DNA from: Ostrinia nubilalis
Lineage: Eukaryota; Arthropoda; Insecta; Lepidoptera; Crambidae
Length of the DNA stretch: 64,000 nucleotides
NCBI RefSeq assembly: GCF_963855985.1
Contig: NW_026973569.1
Coordinates: forward strand, 310,001 to 374,000
Reading direction: 5' to 3'
In this document: piece after piece, positions 1 through 10,415 of the stretch
How the letters are laid out: each line of letters begins with the position of its first letter
Numbering within the stretch: the first letter of the stretch is position 1
The notes under the pieces: generated by a model
What the model was told of the DNA's origin: nothing
What the model saw: only the letters and a program-made list of their open reading frames with translations
The model's database searches: none
Made by a program: the position numbers and the translations under genes

Positions 1-742
1 GATGTACATGAGTGTCACGGATACGTTGAGACCGGCTAGGGACGCGATAATGCAATTGATTAGTTAGTTCATTACAGTCAAGTTTATTTTGACAAATATT
101 AAACAATACACCTTGGTCTAAAGAATGTCTCCTAGCCTCGAGCGACGCGAGTGAGAACTTCTGCAACAGTACTTCATAAGAGGACTTCGCATGAAAACAT
201 TTGTAATTAGTAGTTTTAAGGAATTTGCGTTGCACACGTTCTAACTGATCTACATATTTAGCGTAGAGAGGGTTCCAGATGACACTTGCATATTCCAACT
301 GAGACCTGACCAGTGATTTATATAAAAGAAGATAGGTTGATGCCTTTTTAAAGTTACTGCTAGCTCTTACAACAAAGCCAAACATCTGGAATGCCTTACT
401 CACAACAGTAGAAATATGAACATCAAAATGTAGCTTAGAATCGATAAGCAGGCCTAGATCCTTTATAATAGAAACATTTTCTAGGCCAGTGTAACACAAT
501 TGATAGTTAAAGTTGATGGTTGACCTTTTTTTTGTAAAGGTTATGGTTTTGCATTTAGCGAGACTTAGGTGCAGCTTATTATTAGCACAGTACGCAGACA
601 GACGGTCCAAGTCCTCTTGAAGCTTTTCGCAGTCACGTATGGATTCAAATCTCCTATAAACCTTGAGGTCGTCAGCGTAGAGTACAAATTGAGAATTTCT
701 GAAGCACATATCTATGTCATTTACAAACAAAACAAACAAAAA
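1..742 (-). pseudogene. LINE ORF2 fragment (reverse transcriptase, 5'-truncated)
   Basis: Reading the minus strand from about 742 to the window edge gives one open frame that enters in the RT palm (FVNDID), passes the catalytic YADD box (around 675-695) and continues into the thumb/C-terminal region typical of CR1/Jockey-type non-LTR retrotransposons (conserved QLERVQ, YKSLVRSQLEYAS). There is no stop in the visible part. The frame loses similarity above about 742 in AT-rich sequence, so the copy is 5'-truncated, the usual outcome of target-primed reverse transcription. Its C-terminus, 3' UTR and tail lie left of the window. I did not assign the clade with certainty. Confidence 0.8.
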
Positions 743-1094
743 TGGTAATAATAATAAAACAACGCACTTAGGTATAGGAAATTACAAGACAACAAAAAAT
801 ACCTACAAAGGATTATTTAAATTCTGTAATTAACCCTTTTCTTGGCATTGTGCATTTAAAGATACGTTGACCAAAACAAAAATATGGGCGAGAAACCAAA
901 AACTATTTTGAATTGTTTTTTTTAATATAACATTAGCCCAAATACTACAGATTGTGTTACACAGTATAGAATCGCTACAGGCTGCACAGATTTATCAGTA
1001 ATATACAAAATGTCAGACCATTGACAGGCGTCTACGCACCGGCTAATAATTTTAATTATTTTCGGTGTTATTTTTAAAGAATATTGGTGATTAT

Positions 1095-2985
1095 TTCAGA
1101 AATCAGAAATCAGAAATCAGAAATATTTATTTGCTTTTACATGGTTTTACAAGATATTATTATTACAATTGGCATGTCCACATGTTGACTTAATTAGTCG
1201 TGCAAATATTGAAAAAAATAATAATGTAAGTACAAAAGAACAATAATAAATTACAGCGTTTGAATGTCAGGATTATTATTACAATGGATTATATTAACAT
1301 GCTTTACAATAAATAATTCTAGTCGAGAAAATTAAATAGTCTGTTAATCATAATAATTTGTCGTCAAAGTATTCTTGTATTGAGTAATAGCATTTATTCA
1401 AAAGCCAGATATGCAACTTTTTTTTAAACAACTCTAGCGGCAACAGTTTAAAAAATTCAGGTAACTTATTATATATTTTAATAGCCATACAATAGGGGCT
1501 TCGTTTAAATAATTGCAGTCTTATGCTAGGAAACATTATTCTACTTTGGTGTCTCGTTTGCTTATTTTTATATTGGCCTCTTGTAACAAAATATTGAGGG
1601 TTTTGTTTTACAAATATACACATTTGTTTTATGTACAAGCATGGTAATGGTAAAATTTTAAGTTGTAAGAATAAGGGTTTACAAGACTCCAAAAAATGTG
1701 CTCTGCAAATTGCCCTTATACATTTTTTTTGTGCTATGAAAACTTTGTTTATATCAACTGAGTTACCCCATAACAAAGTACCGTAGTTGAGTAGGGACGA
1801 CACATAACCATGATACGCAGAAATAGCAGTTTCGGTAGACGAAATATTACTGAGACGTCGTAAAGCGTATACAAATTTATTAATTTTTTTACATAATTTT
1901 TCTATATGTGCTTTCCAGTTACAATTTTTGTCTATAGTAAAGCCAAGAAAATTCACATCGTTTTTCATGTCAACAGTTTCACCATTATATTGGACCAACA
2001 AATCTAATGATTTTGCCTTGTAGGAAGAAAATTGAACAAAATTTGTCTTCTCAATGTTTATTTTAAGGTTGTTTAAATGGAGCCACTCTATCAGACTCTT
2101 TAAGGTTTCATTAATATCGTCATTAAATTTGTTTTGGTCATTACATTTTATCAACACAGTGGTATCGTCTGCAAACATAAAACATGTATGTTTTGTTACC
2201 TTAGGCAGGTCATTAATGTATAGTAAAAACAGTAGAGGTCCTAGCACACTGCCTTGTGGTACTCCACAGGCGTTTATTCGATATTTAGACCTGAAAGTAG
2301 TTCGTTTAGTGTCGTTTACATTTGTTATTTCCGTACATTGTTGTCTATTCGTAATATAACTTTCCAACCAATCGAAAGCATTACCTCTAATACCATATCT
2401 ATTAAGCTTACTTAGGAGTCTCTTGTGAGGAACAAAATCGAATGCTTTGCTCATATCTAGAAATAAAGCAACGATCGGTATCCTACTATTAATACTTTCT
2501 GTTATTAAGTGTATTACATTGTAACAAGCTAAGGTTGTAGAGCTTCCCTTGCGAAAACCATACTGGTTATCGTTTAGTATATTATTCGCGGAAATAAAGC
2601 TGTATATACGTTTGTGCATTACTTTCTCATAAATTTTTGAAAAGACTGGTATTAGTGTTATTGGTCTATAATTGTTAATTTCATACTTATCCCCTTTCTT
2701 AAATAGTGGTTTAACAATAGAAAACTTTAAGATGTCCGGAAAGTAACCTTGCTCTATCGATAAATTAATTACATAGGCGAGGGGGCGGCTTATGTACCTA
2801 GCACATAACTTTATGATACGAGTATTTACGTCGTCATGACCCACAGCATTGGTATTTTTTCAGGAGTTAATAATGGATTGTATTTCGATTTCATTAGTAG
2901 GAGTTAAGAATATTGATTTATTATTATTTGTAGTAATATGGATAGTAAATAAAGGTTTCTTGATGATAGTGCTGTTTTTTCATCC
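1095..2985 (-). mobile_element. 5'-truncated LINE with (TTTCTGA)n tail
   Basis: A minus-strand non-LTR retrotransposon consists of RT coding sequence, about 220 bp of 3' UTR, and a tail of four 7-bp units (CAGAAAT on the plus strand) at 1095-1124. It is nested in the piggyBac-like element. Short tandem-repeat tails instead of poly(A) recur in other LINEs of this window, which supports the same broad CR1-like group. I did not find a clean target-site duplication. Confidence 0.75.
1348..2970 (-). pseudogene. LINE ORF2: reverse transcriptase with one in-frame stop
   Basis: About 540 codons cover RT fingers, palm and thumb. Visible boxes in order are NYRPITLIPVFSKI, GFRKGSSTT, FLDMSKAFD, GVPQGSVLGPLLF, then FADD (catalytic; near 2170-2190), NFLGF and a C-terminal tail ending YFDDKLL. 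Upstream, the same frame continues past a TGA at 2860-2862, just before KNTNAVGHDD, so the frame is broken by a nonsense codon rather than starting there. No RNase H or endonuclease domain remains because of 5' truncation. The enzyme would copy LINE RNA at a chromosomal nick. Confidence 0.85.
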
Positions 2986-3029
2986 CAAAACTTGTATAAT
3001 TATTCTTGTACGATGCGGATTGTCCGAAT

Positions 3030-3105
3030 GTATCTCTAAATGCACACTGTCAGATACGTAATAATTTACTTTCAATTTTGAATGTATCTTTAAAGACACA
3101 TTGCC
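3030..3105. repeat. Subterminal 22-bp repeats of the piggyBac-like element
   Basis: The motif GTATCTTTAAAGACACATTGCC and close variants occur four times: 844-865 and 3962-3983 in one orientation, 3030-3051 and 3084-3105 in the other. Repeats near transposon ends commonly bind transposase; that role is inferred. Confidence 0.6.
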
Positions 3106-4118
3106 AGGTTCTCGTTGACTTTATTTTATGATTTTTTTCATAGATTTTATCGCATAAAAAAGGGATCATGTTATTAGTTAGTAATATTTAAAGCTGTAAA
3201 TTATATGCCGATGTGAGTTTTAATTCATGTAATAAAGAATGTTGTTTTTTGGACAACTTTGTGCTGCAGCAACAAAATCAGGCGCGCAAAATGCTGGTTC
3301 TGGTTCCAAAATCTGGAACCAGATCGAAAGTTAGTGGCGGTGACACTTCAGCTGATGAATTAGAAGCCGCACTTAGCCTCCTGATTCTCTTGGGTGGTTA
3401 TCTTCCTACTCCAAACAACCCAGATCACCCCCAAAAAGCGAGCAGCCTATGCAGGCTGCTGCATGCTTCTGGTTATAAAGCTGGTGATTGAAGAATTTCA
3501 GCCAGTTCGACTGCTGCATAGTTTCCCAGAGAGTTCCAGAGATCCATTTCCACTATCTTGCGTTTCCACTGTAAGTTGGGTATCAAATTATTATCTTCAA
3601 TCGAAGACGTGAACACAGTTCGGTACCAGTTGGCATCAATACCCCTCGTATTTTTTAATGCTCTTGCAGGATTCCTATGTGTACTATCTGCATTTGCTTC
3701 TCCTGGATGGTAAGAAGGGTGTGAGGTTCAGGCGGTACTCCAACGACGCTGATCGAGTGGTTCTCATACATCCAAATGCAGCTATACTTGCAAGGCGTTA
3801 CAGACTTTGAAGTGGGTTTTTTACTTTGTTTTCAGTTTTTTGTAAAATATACTTATTTTTTATTTCTCAAATAAGGAATAGCTTAAGGTTTTGTAGTAAT
3901 TTTCATTTAAATAACTAATTTTTACTAACAATTAAACCATTTTCTAGTTTACTACAAAGCTGGCAATGTGCACTTAAAGATACATACTATATTTCCAAAA
4001 CTACATACCTAAGATTTTTTTCGTATTTTTTACATGATTTTTACTCGTCCTAAATCCAATATTTATAGTGTAAATCACAAATATTAACCAAAACCGTCTT
4101 TGCCAAGTATAGGGTTAA

Positions 4119-5379
4119 CAAAACCGTATTTTATTAATTTCTTGAAAACTATCACATCACTTTTGTGCAGTTTCGATTGGTAATCTACAGGGTACCCCGT
4201 TTGGTATATTGGTTTTGGTTGGTATGAGTTTTTTTTATCTCATTGGTCCCCACAAAAAAAAGGATTTTTTCCCAGGGAATTTTCGATTCATCCAGCTCAA
4301 TCATCTCGTCGCGTCGCGAAGGTAAATTGATACCACCTATTTCGATCCCTGATAATAATATAAAATATACAGGTGTTTGGTAGAACATTAGACAAACTTC
4401 GTATGTAAGGTAAATTTCGTTTTGAATAAAAGTTCGCCCATTTGACCCTAAATGAGCTACTTTTTTTTATTAATATTTTTATAATTTTTTTTTCGAAATT
4501 TGACCTAAAACTGCTTATTTTTTCTCGCGTTTTCAACCGATTTTTTTATTTGGTATGAATATCCAATATGTCTTTAGTCTATTAAAAACATTTTATATCC
4601 AGATAATGATTGGATAGCTAATTACGAGTAGCCAAAGTTTAACAAAAGTATAAAACACGATAAAAAACTTAACTTAGAAATTGATTAAAAAAAATGAAAT
4701 GTGTGTTAGTGGATTTTTTTAAGATCATTAAAACATCTAATTATCTCTTGTTTCCAACGATAATAACTAAATATCACTTGTAGTAATTAGATATTGGATT
4801 TCGACAAAAATTTAAAGTTTAGTGATGAAAATGTGAAAATATGACAAAAAATTATCCATCGAAAGTTTCTTCAAACATCTCCATCTTTTCTGATATACTG
4901 TTTTTCATAGCTTTTTATATGACTTATTTCAAAATCAAATCAAAAGTAATAACCGCATAGAAAAAGAAGTCTGTTTTTGTATGCGGCTTGATCTTTCGGC
5001 TCCCGTGATCACAAGCAGACTGGCAGCTGGCGGAAATGTCTGTTCGGGTGGGCTTAAATATTTTAAACTACCCTCATATTGTCATAATGTTACATTGTAG
5101 TGGCGTTACCTCGACACACAGTATTCGTATTCGTACTTGACATGTATGTAACTCATATAAAAATGTCGCTCAATCCGTGTTTATCTATTTTAGTTGAAAT
5201 GGAACGCAAAAATTTAAAATCTAATATTTCATTATATCAGGATCATAATAGCCAAATGTAATGTATCAAAAAAATTCCTCGATTTTACCAAAAAATAATA
5301 ACGGAGAAAGTAAAGTCTTAAATTGTATTCGATTATCAAAAATATTTTATTCAATGTTGACCGACATTTGACCAATATT
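4119..5379. other. AT-rich sequence, no gene recognised
   Basis: Short open frames only, on both strands, without recognisable motifs. Possibly old unique sequence or very decayed repeats. Confidence 0.5.
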
Positions 5380-6079
5380 AAAGTCAAAGTCAAAGTCAAA
5401 ATTTCTTTATTTGTTTAGACTAATAAATAGTTCTTACAAATCGTCATATGCTCTTAAGGAGCCTCTACATGTCTCATAATCTTTCTACCCTACCAGCGCT
5501 TCGAGACCAACATTTGGCAAGTGCTGAGAAGAAGCGCCGCAACAAACTCAGTCACCACTGTCTGCCGGTTAATATAAATAAATAGAAATAGTAGTAGTAG
5601 GTACATTCGATTCAGGAGCAGTTCACTGAATTTACAATGCATTCTTGTATGGTGTATCATAAGAATGGGTATACAAGATTGCGTGGTATATTAAACAAGG
5701 TAGTGACGTGCTAATATCTAGACTTACATATTAAGGTACTAGTAGAAATGACTCGCATACATAAATTTGAATAACTTGGATTGACCAGTCCCCGAAAGCA
5801 GCGCCTGTTCACAGACATGACGAGTGAACCAGCCATCGCTTCACTCGACCATATTAGAGGGAATGTAACGACCCGCCTCACTACGCCACCACCCCAGAGA
5901 CATTTTAGTGAGAATGACAATGCCAAGTTATCTCTTTAAAAAAAAAACTAATAATAAAGCTAAGTAACAGTCCAGATTGAGAAGCATGACACTATAACAT
6001 TTGAGGAATTATTATTAGTTTATACAATATTACTTTTCATTTTAATTCTTTTTAGTGCGAGCATGAGAGGACCATAATC

Positions 6080-8956
6080 CTACTCCCAGGATGACTTATC
6101 ATTAAGAAAATCTCGAGTTGTATAATAGGCTTTTTTAAGCATGTGATCTTTAACTATACCTTTAAATTTATTATACGGTAGCTCTTTATATTTATCAGGG
6201 ACTTTGTTATAAAAATGGATACCTTGTCCCATAAAAGTGGCAAACACTTTATTAAGTCTAAAAGCGGGTATAGCCAATTTATTTTTATTTCTAGTGTTAA
6301 TTTGGTGAATATCACTTTTCTTTTTGAATTCATTAATATTTTGTTGAATAAATAGAATACAGTTTAAGATGTATTGTGAAGCGGCCGTGAGAATGCCAAT
6401 TTCTTTAAACAATTCTCTAAGGGACGCTCTTGCTTTCATTTTATACAAGTATCTTATCGCACGTTTTTGCAAAATAAATATTGTTTCAAAATCTGCAGCT
6501 TTGCCCCATAGCATGATTCCATATGACATTAGGCTATGAAAGTAGCTAAAGTAGACTAAGCGAGCTGTTGAAACATCGGTTAATGACCGTATCCTTTTTA
6601 TTGCAAAAGCCGCTGAGCTGAGCTTTCCCGCCAGAGTTTCTATATGGGGGCCCCACTGGAGTTTTGAATCCAGGGTAATTCCCAGAAATACAGTAGAGTC
6701 TACCAGATCGATTGCATTATTATTAAGTTCTATTTGGGTACTAACTGTTTTTACGTTAGGCAAAGAGAATTTTATACATTTTGTTTTCTTTGCATTGAGT
6801 TGTAAATTATTTGTAGTGAACCAACTTAAAACTCTTGTTAGTGCATTATTTACATCGTCAAAGTTATTTTTACTTCTATCAATATTAAAAATCAAAGATG
6901 TGTCATCAGCAAATAATACGATTTCGCAAGAGTCCTTAACAAAATATGGTAGATCATTAATGTATATAAGAAACAAGAATGGACCCAGAATGGACCCCTG
7001 CGGAACTCCCATTTTCACAGGTGACCCAGAAGACAAAACACCATTTATGTCAACTTTTTGAACTCTAAAGTTTAAATAGGATTGTATTAAATCCAAAGCC
7101 GAGTCCTTCACCCCATAATAGTGCAGTTTGCGAATTAGCGTTTGATGTTCTACGCAGTCAAAAGCTTTTGAGAGATCACAGAAGACCCCTAGTGCATTTT
7201 GAGAATTCTCCCAAGCCTCGAAGATATGTTTAAGTAGTGCAACCCCGGCATCGGTGGTTGAACGACCCTTGGTAAAACCATATTGTTCACTATGAAATAG
7301 TTTATTAGAGCCAAAGTGAATCATGAGTTGCTCCTGTATGATTTTTTCAAAAATCTTGCTTAGAGCGGGCAAGATAGAAATGGGTCTATAATTGCCAGGG
7401 TCGGTTTTGCTACCAGACTTAAATAATGGCATTAGTCTACTATGTTTCATGAGGTCGGGGAAGATGCCCTTCTCTATGCAATTATTGAATATTATCGCTA
7501 ACTGTGGGGAAATTATATCAATAATGTGTTTGACTATCTTGACAGAGATGCCCCAGATATCAGTTGTACTCTTTACATTTAAAAGATTAAAAGTTTTAGT
7601 GATATCTAATGGAGTAATATGTTTAAAAGAGAAGTGCGAGTCGCAGGGTGTCACGTGGGTTTTCAATATTTCTTCAGCCTCGGAGGGAGATGACTTTAAG
7701 TTGGCAGTTGTTGCTGAAGCTATATTACCAAAAAAATTGTCAAAAGCTTCCGCTACATCTTTATCTGCAGATATCAAATTATCGTGAACTTTGAGAGAAA
7801 AATCATTATCTCTTGGTTTTAGTTTACCAGTCTCTCGGTTGATAACATTCCAAGTTTCTTTTATTTTATTACTGGCGTTCCCTATCTTGTCCCGAATATA
7901 AAAGGACTTAGCCATGAAGCAAACTTTCTTAAAAATTTTTGAATACTTTTTTACATGCTCAAGAAAAGATATACTATTATTATACTTTTTCATGCCATAA
8001 AGTTCATATAACGTATTTCGACTTTTGTATATTCCCTTAGTAGCCCAGTCACTAAACTTACATTTGGTATTTGGTTTTAATGGCTTTACCGTAAAAAAAT
8101 TGTCATGTTCGGTTTTAATACATTCGAAAAGGTTATTGTAAAGAGCATCTGGGTCTTCCTGCACATACGGGACTAAATGCAATTTATTTTCAAGATTATT
8201 TTTAAAACGTTCTAGACGACTAATGGTTACAGGTCTACATACGGCATTTTTATTACTTTTATTATTCAAATTATTACAAATAAATTCTACTTTAATACCA
8301 CAGTGATCTGACGTAAGATTGTGTATGACAGCTTTATTGTCAGGGACACAGCTAGAGAAAATATTATCTAGACAAGTAGCTGTGGTTTCCGTAATTCTAG
8401 TTGGTTCCTTAAATTGACTAAACAAATTAAATGACTTAAAAAGGGAAAGTAGTCTTACAGAATATGATGATGAGCTATCTAGTAAATTGACGTTAAAATC
8501 TCCACAAACTAAGACCTTTTTGTTGCTGTTACAAGTTTTATTAAGAGCATCCTCAATAGCCGCTTCAAAAATACCAAAGTCCCCAGAAGGGGGTCTATAC
8601 ACACATACAATGATGTAACTCTCAAGCTCGACACAGGAAATTTCGACAACACGCTCAACTGATAGCCCTACTACATCTTTGCGTTCTTTATATCTAATAT
8701 TATTATTCACAAATATTAAGGAGCCTCCGTGAATGGCAGACTTCCTGAAAAACGCGCTACTTAACTGATAATTATCTATATGAAAAGAGCTTTCATATTT
8801 CTTTAGCCAGTGTTCAGTAATACACATTACATTAATATCAAAACTTTTTAAGAATAGCTCTATTTCTAAGACTTTGCTGGCCAAGCCTTGAATATTTTGA
8901 TGAACAATCTTGAATGTTCCGGGCTTGGCCTTTGTCGAGTGCCTCAGTTTAAACAA
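6080..8956 (-). CDS. LINE ORF2: endonuclease-reverse transcriptase
   Basis: 958 codons without a stop. Residues about 15-240 are an APE-type endonuclease: HQNIQGL (metal ligand Asn), TEHW, GDFN, then the C-terminal SDHCG box. Residues about 480-760 are RT: YRPISILPALSKI, GFTKGRSTTD, DLSKAFD, GVPQGSILGPFLF and catalytic FADD. A cysteine-poor C-terminal region follows, with no RNase H. The frame opens just after a TAG at 8957-8959 and its first codon is TTG; the first ATG lies inside the endonuclease domain, so independent initiation is unlikely. ORF1 overlaps it by 13 nt at a slippery heptamer, suggesting translation by frameshift. The length is normal for the family, and the copy may be recently active except for its broken ORF1. 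Confidence 0.9.
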   Translation of the reverse strand: MFKLRHSTKAKPGTFKIVHQNIQGLASKVLEIELFLKSFDINVMCITEHWLKKYESSFHIDNYQLSSAFFRKSAIHGGSLIFVNNNIRYKERKDVVGLSVERVVEISCVELESYIIVCVYRPPSGDFGIFEAAIEDALNKTCNSNKKVLVCGDFNVNLLDSSSSYSVRLLSLFKSFNLFSQFKEPTRITETTATCLDNIFSSCVPDNKAVIHNLTSDHCGIKVEFICNNLNNKSNKNAVCRPVTISRLERFKNNLENKLHLVPYVQEDPDALYNNLFECIKTEHDNFFTVKPLKPNTKCKFSDWATKGIYKSRNTLYELYGMKKYNNSISFLEHVKKYSKIFKKVCFMAKSFYIRDKIGNASNKIKETWNVINRETGKLKPRDNDFSLKVHDNLISADKDVAEAFDNFFGNIASATTANLKSSPSEAEEILKTHVTPCDSHFSFKHITPLDITKTFNLLNVKSTTDIWGISVKIVKHIIDIISPQLAIIFNNCIEKGIFPDLMKHSRLMPLFKSGSKTDPGNYRPISILPALSKIFEKIIQEQLMIHFGSNKLFHSEQYGFTKGRSTTDAGVALLKHIFEAWENSQNALGVFCDLSKAFDCVEHQTLIRKLHYYGVKDSALDLIQSYLNFRVQKVDINGVLSSGSPVKMGVPQGSILGPFLFLIYINDLPYFVKDSCEIVLFADDTSLIFNIDRSKNNFDDVNNALTRVLSWFTTNNLQLNAKKTKCIKFSLPNVKTVSTQIELNNNAIDLVDSTVFLGITLDSKLQWGPHIETLAGKLSSAAFAIKRIRSLTDVSTARLVYFSYFHSLMSYGIMLWGKAADFETIFILQKRAIRYLYKMKARASLRELFKEIGILTAASQYILNCILFIQQNINEFKKKSDIHQINTRNKNKLAIPAFRLNKVFATFMGQGIHFYNKVPDKYKELPYNKFKGIVKDHMLKKAYYTTRDFLNDKSSWE
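8878..8953 (-). promoter_or_regulatory. Candidate -1 programmed frameshift signal at ORF1/ORF2 overlap
   Basis: On the minus strand the ORF1 frame ends T-TTA-AAC-TGA. The heptamer U UUA AAC (8953-8947) is in the correct register and directly precedes the ORF1 stop (8946-8944). Slipping back one base enters the ORF2 frame (TTT AAA CTG). Sixteen nt further on there is a perfect 9-bp GC-rich inverted repeat, GGCCAAGCC/GGCTTGGCC (8932-8924 with 8886-8878), with a loop of about 37 nt. The spacer is longer than the usual 5-9 nt, which lowers certainty. Confidence 0.6.
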
Positions 8957-9528
8957 CTAGTAGTAGGTACAGTCATAAGATTGTTACTATTTACATACTG
9001 AGATATCAAATTATTAGTACCCTGACTATGATCAGTTTTATGAATATAATTACATTTAATATTGTATGCAATCAATGAGGCTAATTTATTCTTCATTTTT
9101 TTAGAGAGATACATTGTATCTACAGTCAACTTAAAGCTAGAAATAAATTTATTTATGTCAAAAAGTAAAAGTGCGTCGCTATGACGATAAGTCAAGTTAT
9201 ACATAAGTATATTTAAATCAAATATGTTCTTGTTTATCTTATTTAGATTATACCCTGAATTTACATAGGGTAAAGTACACAAAATTATCTTACATTTTAT
9301 CCTATTTTGCAAATTAAATAGTTGGTCAATATTCTGAATTATGCTCTTTTTATCTACAGAGTAACTATTACCATACATTATAATAACATTGGAGTTCTCA
9401 TCTAATTCTTGGTTTTTACCAATTTCGTAAATTATCTCTGTCAGAAACCTGCCTGGATAGCAATAATTCAAGACTTGTGTATTCAAGTGCTCCCTGAGCA
9501 TAGAACCTACCCCCTGACCAAGCTGATC
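8944..9528 (-). pseudogene. LINE ORF1, C-terminal SGNH-esterase-like part
   Basis: About 195 codons resembling the SGNH/GDSL hydrolase domain of CR1-type ORF1 proteins: an N-terminal nucleophile-type block (DQLGQGVGS), a hydrophobic strand followed by MYGN in the position of the GxND block, and CTLPYVNSG. The frame is continuous with the coiled-coil part beyond the nested LINE: codon GAT at 9528-9526 is the same position as GAT at 10419-10417. The ORF ends at a TGA abutting a slippery heptamer. The protein probably binds RNA and assists integration; the esterase activity is inferred from family resemblance only. Confidence 0.65.
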
Positions 9529-10415
9529 AATAAAAACTCAATAAAACTCATTTATTTCTGTAAATAGGCTTAAAAAAAGCACTTTTACACGTCCCAGTAT
9601 TAACCCTACCACTGCTTCAGGACAATAAATGGGCCAGTGCTGAGAAGAAGCAGCGCAAGAAACTCAGTCACTATTGTCAGCCTCTTTTTCAAAGGTTTAC
9701 ATGCTTTAAAATGTACAAAGTTATAAATATTTATTTATGCGAGCTAGGCAGTAAAGTATCCCAAACATTTTTATCTTTTAAATAATCATCGACTTTATAG
9801 TAGCCCTTTTTCATTAAGGTACTTTTAATATGTGCTTTGAATTTATGAATGGGTAGTTCTACAACAGTTTGTGGTAATTTATTAAAGAATTTAATACATT
9901 TTCCCATAAATGAATTACCAATCTTATGCAATCTGAAATTTGGAACGGCAAGTTTATTTTTGTTTCTTGTATTAAAGTTATGCAAATCGCTCTTTTTCGT
10001 GAATTGCTCTATATTTTTGCGGACATATAAAAGGTTTTCATAAATGAACTGTGAAGCTACTGTCAGTATGTTAATTTCCTTAAAAAAATCTTTCAAGGAA
10101 AATCGGGGTCCAAGGTTATAAATGGCCCGCACTGCTCTCTTCTGCAGAACAAACACAGTTTCAATGTCCGCGGCTGAGCCCCACAACAATATGCCGTATG
10201 ACATTATACTATGAAAATAGCTAAAATATACTAGCCTTGCCGTTTCAATGTCAGTTAATTGCCTTATCTTTCTCACTGCAAAAGCAGCCGAACTGAGCCT
10301 TTTTGACAAAGTTTCAATATGAGGACCCCATTGAAGTTTAGCATCTAAAGTGATTCCCAAGAATGTTGTGGAATTTATGCTATTTAATGGTTCATTCTTC
10401 ACCATTAATTGCGTG
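9529..10415 (-). mobile_element. Younger 5'-truncated LINE inserted in ORF1 of the larger LINE
   Basis: The insert holds the last 225 codons of a related ORF2, a 3' UTR and a tail of GAGTTTTATT-like units. It is flanked by near-identical target copies (minus strand TTTATTCTGATC on one side, TTTATTGATC on the other), and the ORF1 frame resumes exactly on the far side. The alternative, one internally deleted element, fits worse because the two 3' tails differ. Confidence 0.8.
9731..10405 (-). pseudogene. LINE ORF2 C-terminal fragment
   Basis: 225 codons match the thumb and C-terminal region of the ORF2 at 6080-8956 nearly block for block: TTFLGITLDAKLQWGPHIETL, YFSYFHSIMSYGILLWG, LQKRAVR, NTRNKNKL and a terminal YYKVDDYLKDK. 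The RT catalytic region is missing because the copy is 5'-truncated close to codon TQLM. No stops are present, so the insertion is younger than the other LINE remnants here. It has no enzymatic capacity on its own. Confidence 0.85.

Larger units (their letters stand above)
834..4114. mobile_element. piggyBac-like TTAA element carrying a nested LINE
   Basis: TTAA occurs on both sides (830-833 and 4115-4118). The ends are inverted: CCCTTTTCTTGGCA on the left, and the complement of TGCCAAGTATAGGG on the right. TTAA duplication with a CCC terminus is the piggyBac signature. Four copies of a 22-bp motif lie subterminally. The LINE at 1095-2985 sits inside, leaving about 1.4 kb of original element. 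The stretch 3210-3800 has open frames on both strands but I recognise no transposase in them. The element looks non-autonomous or badly decayed. Confidence 0.6.
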
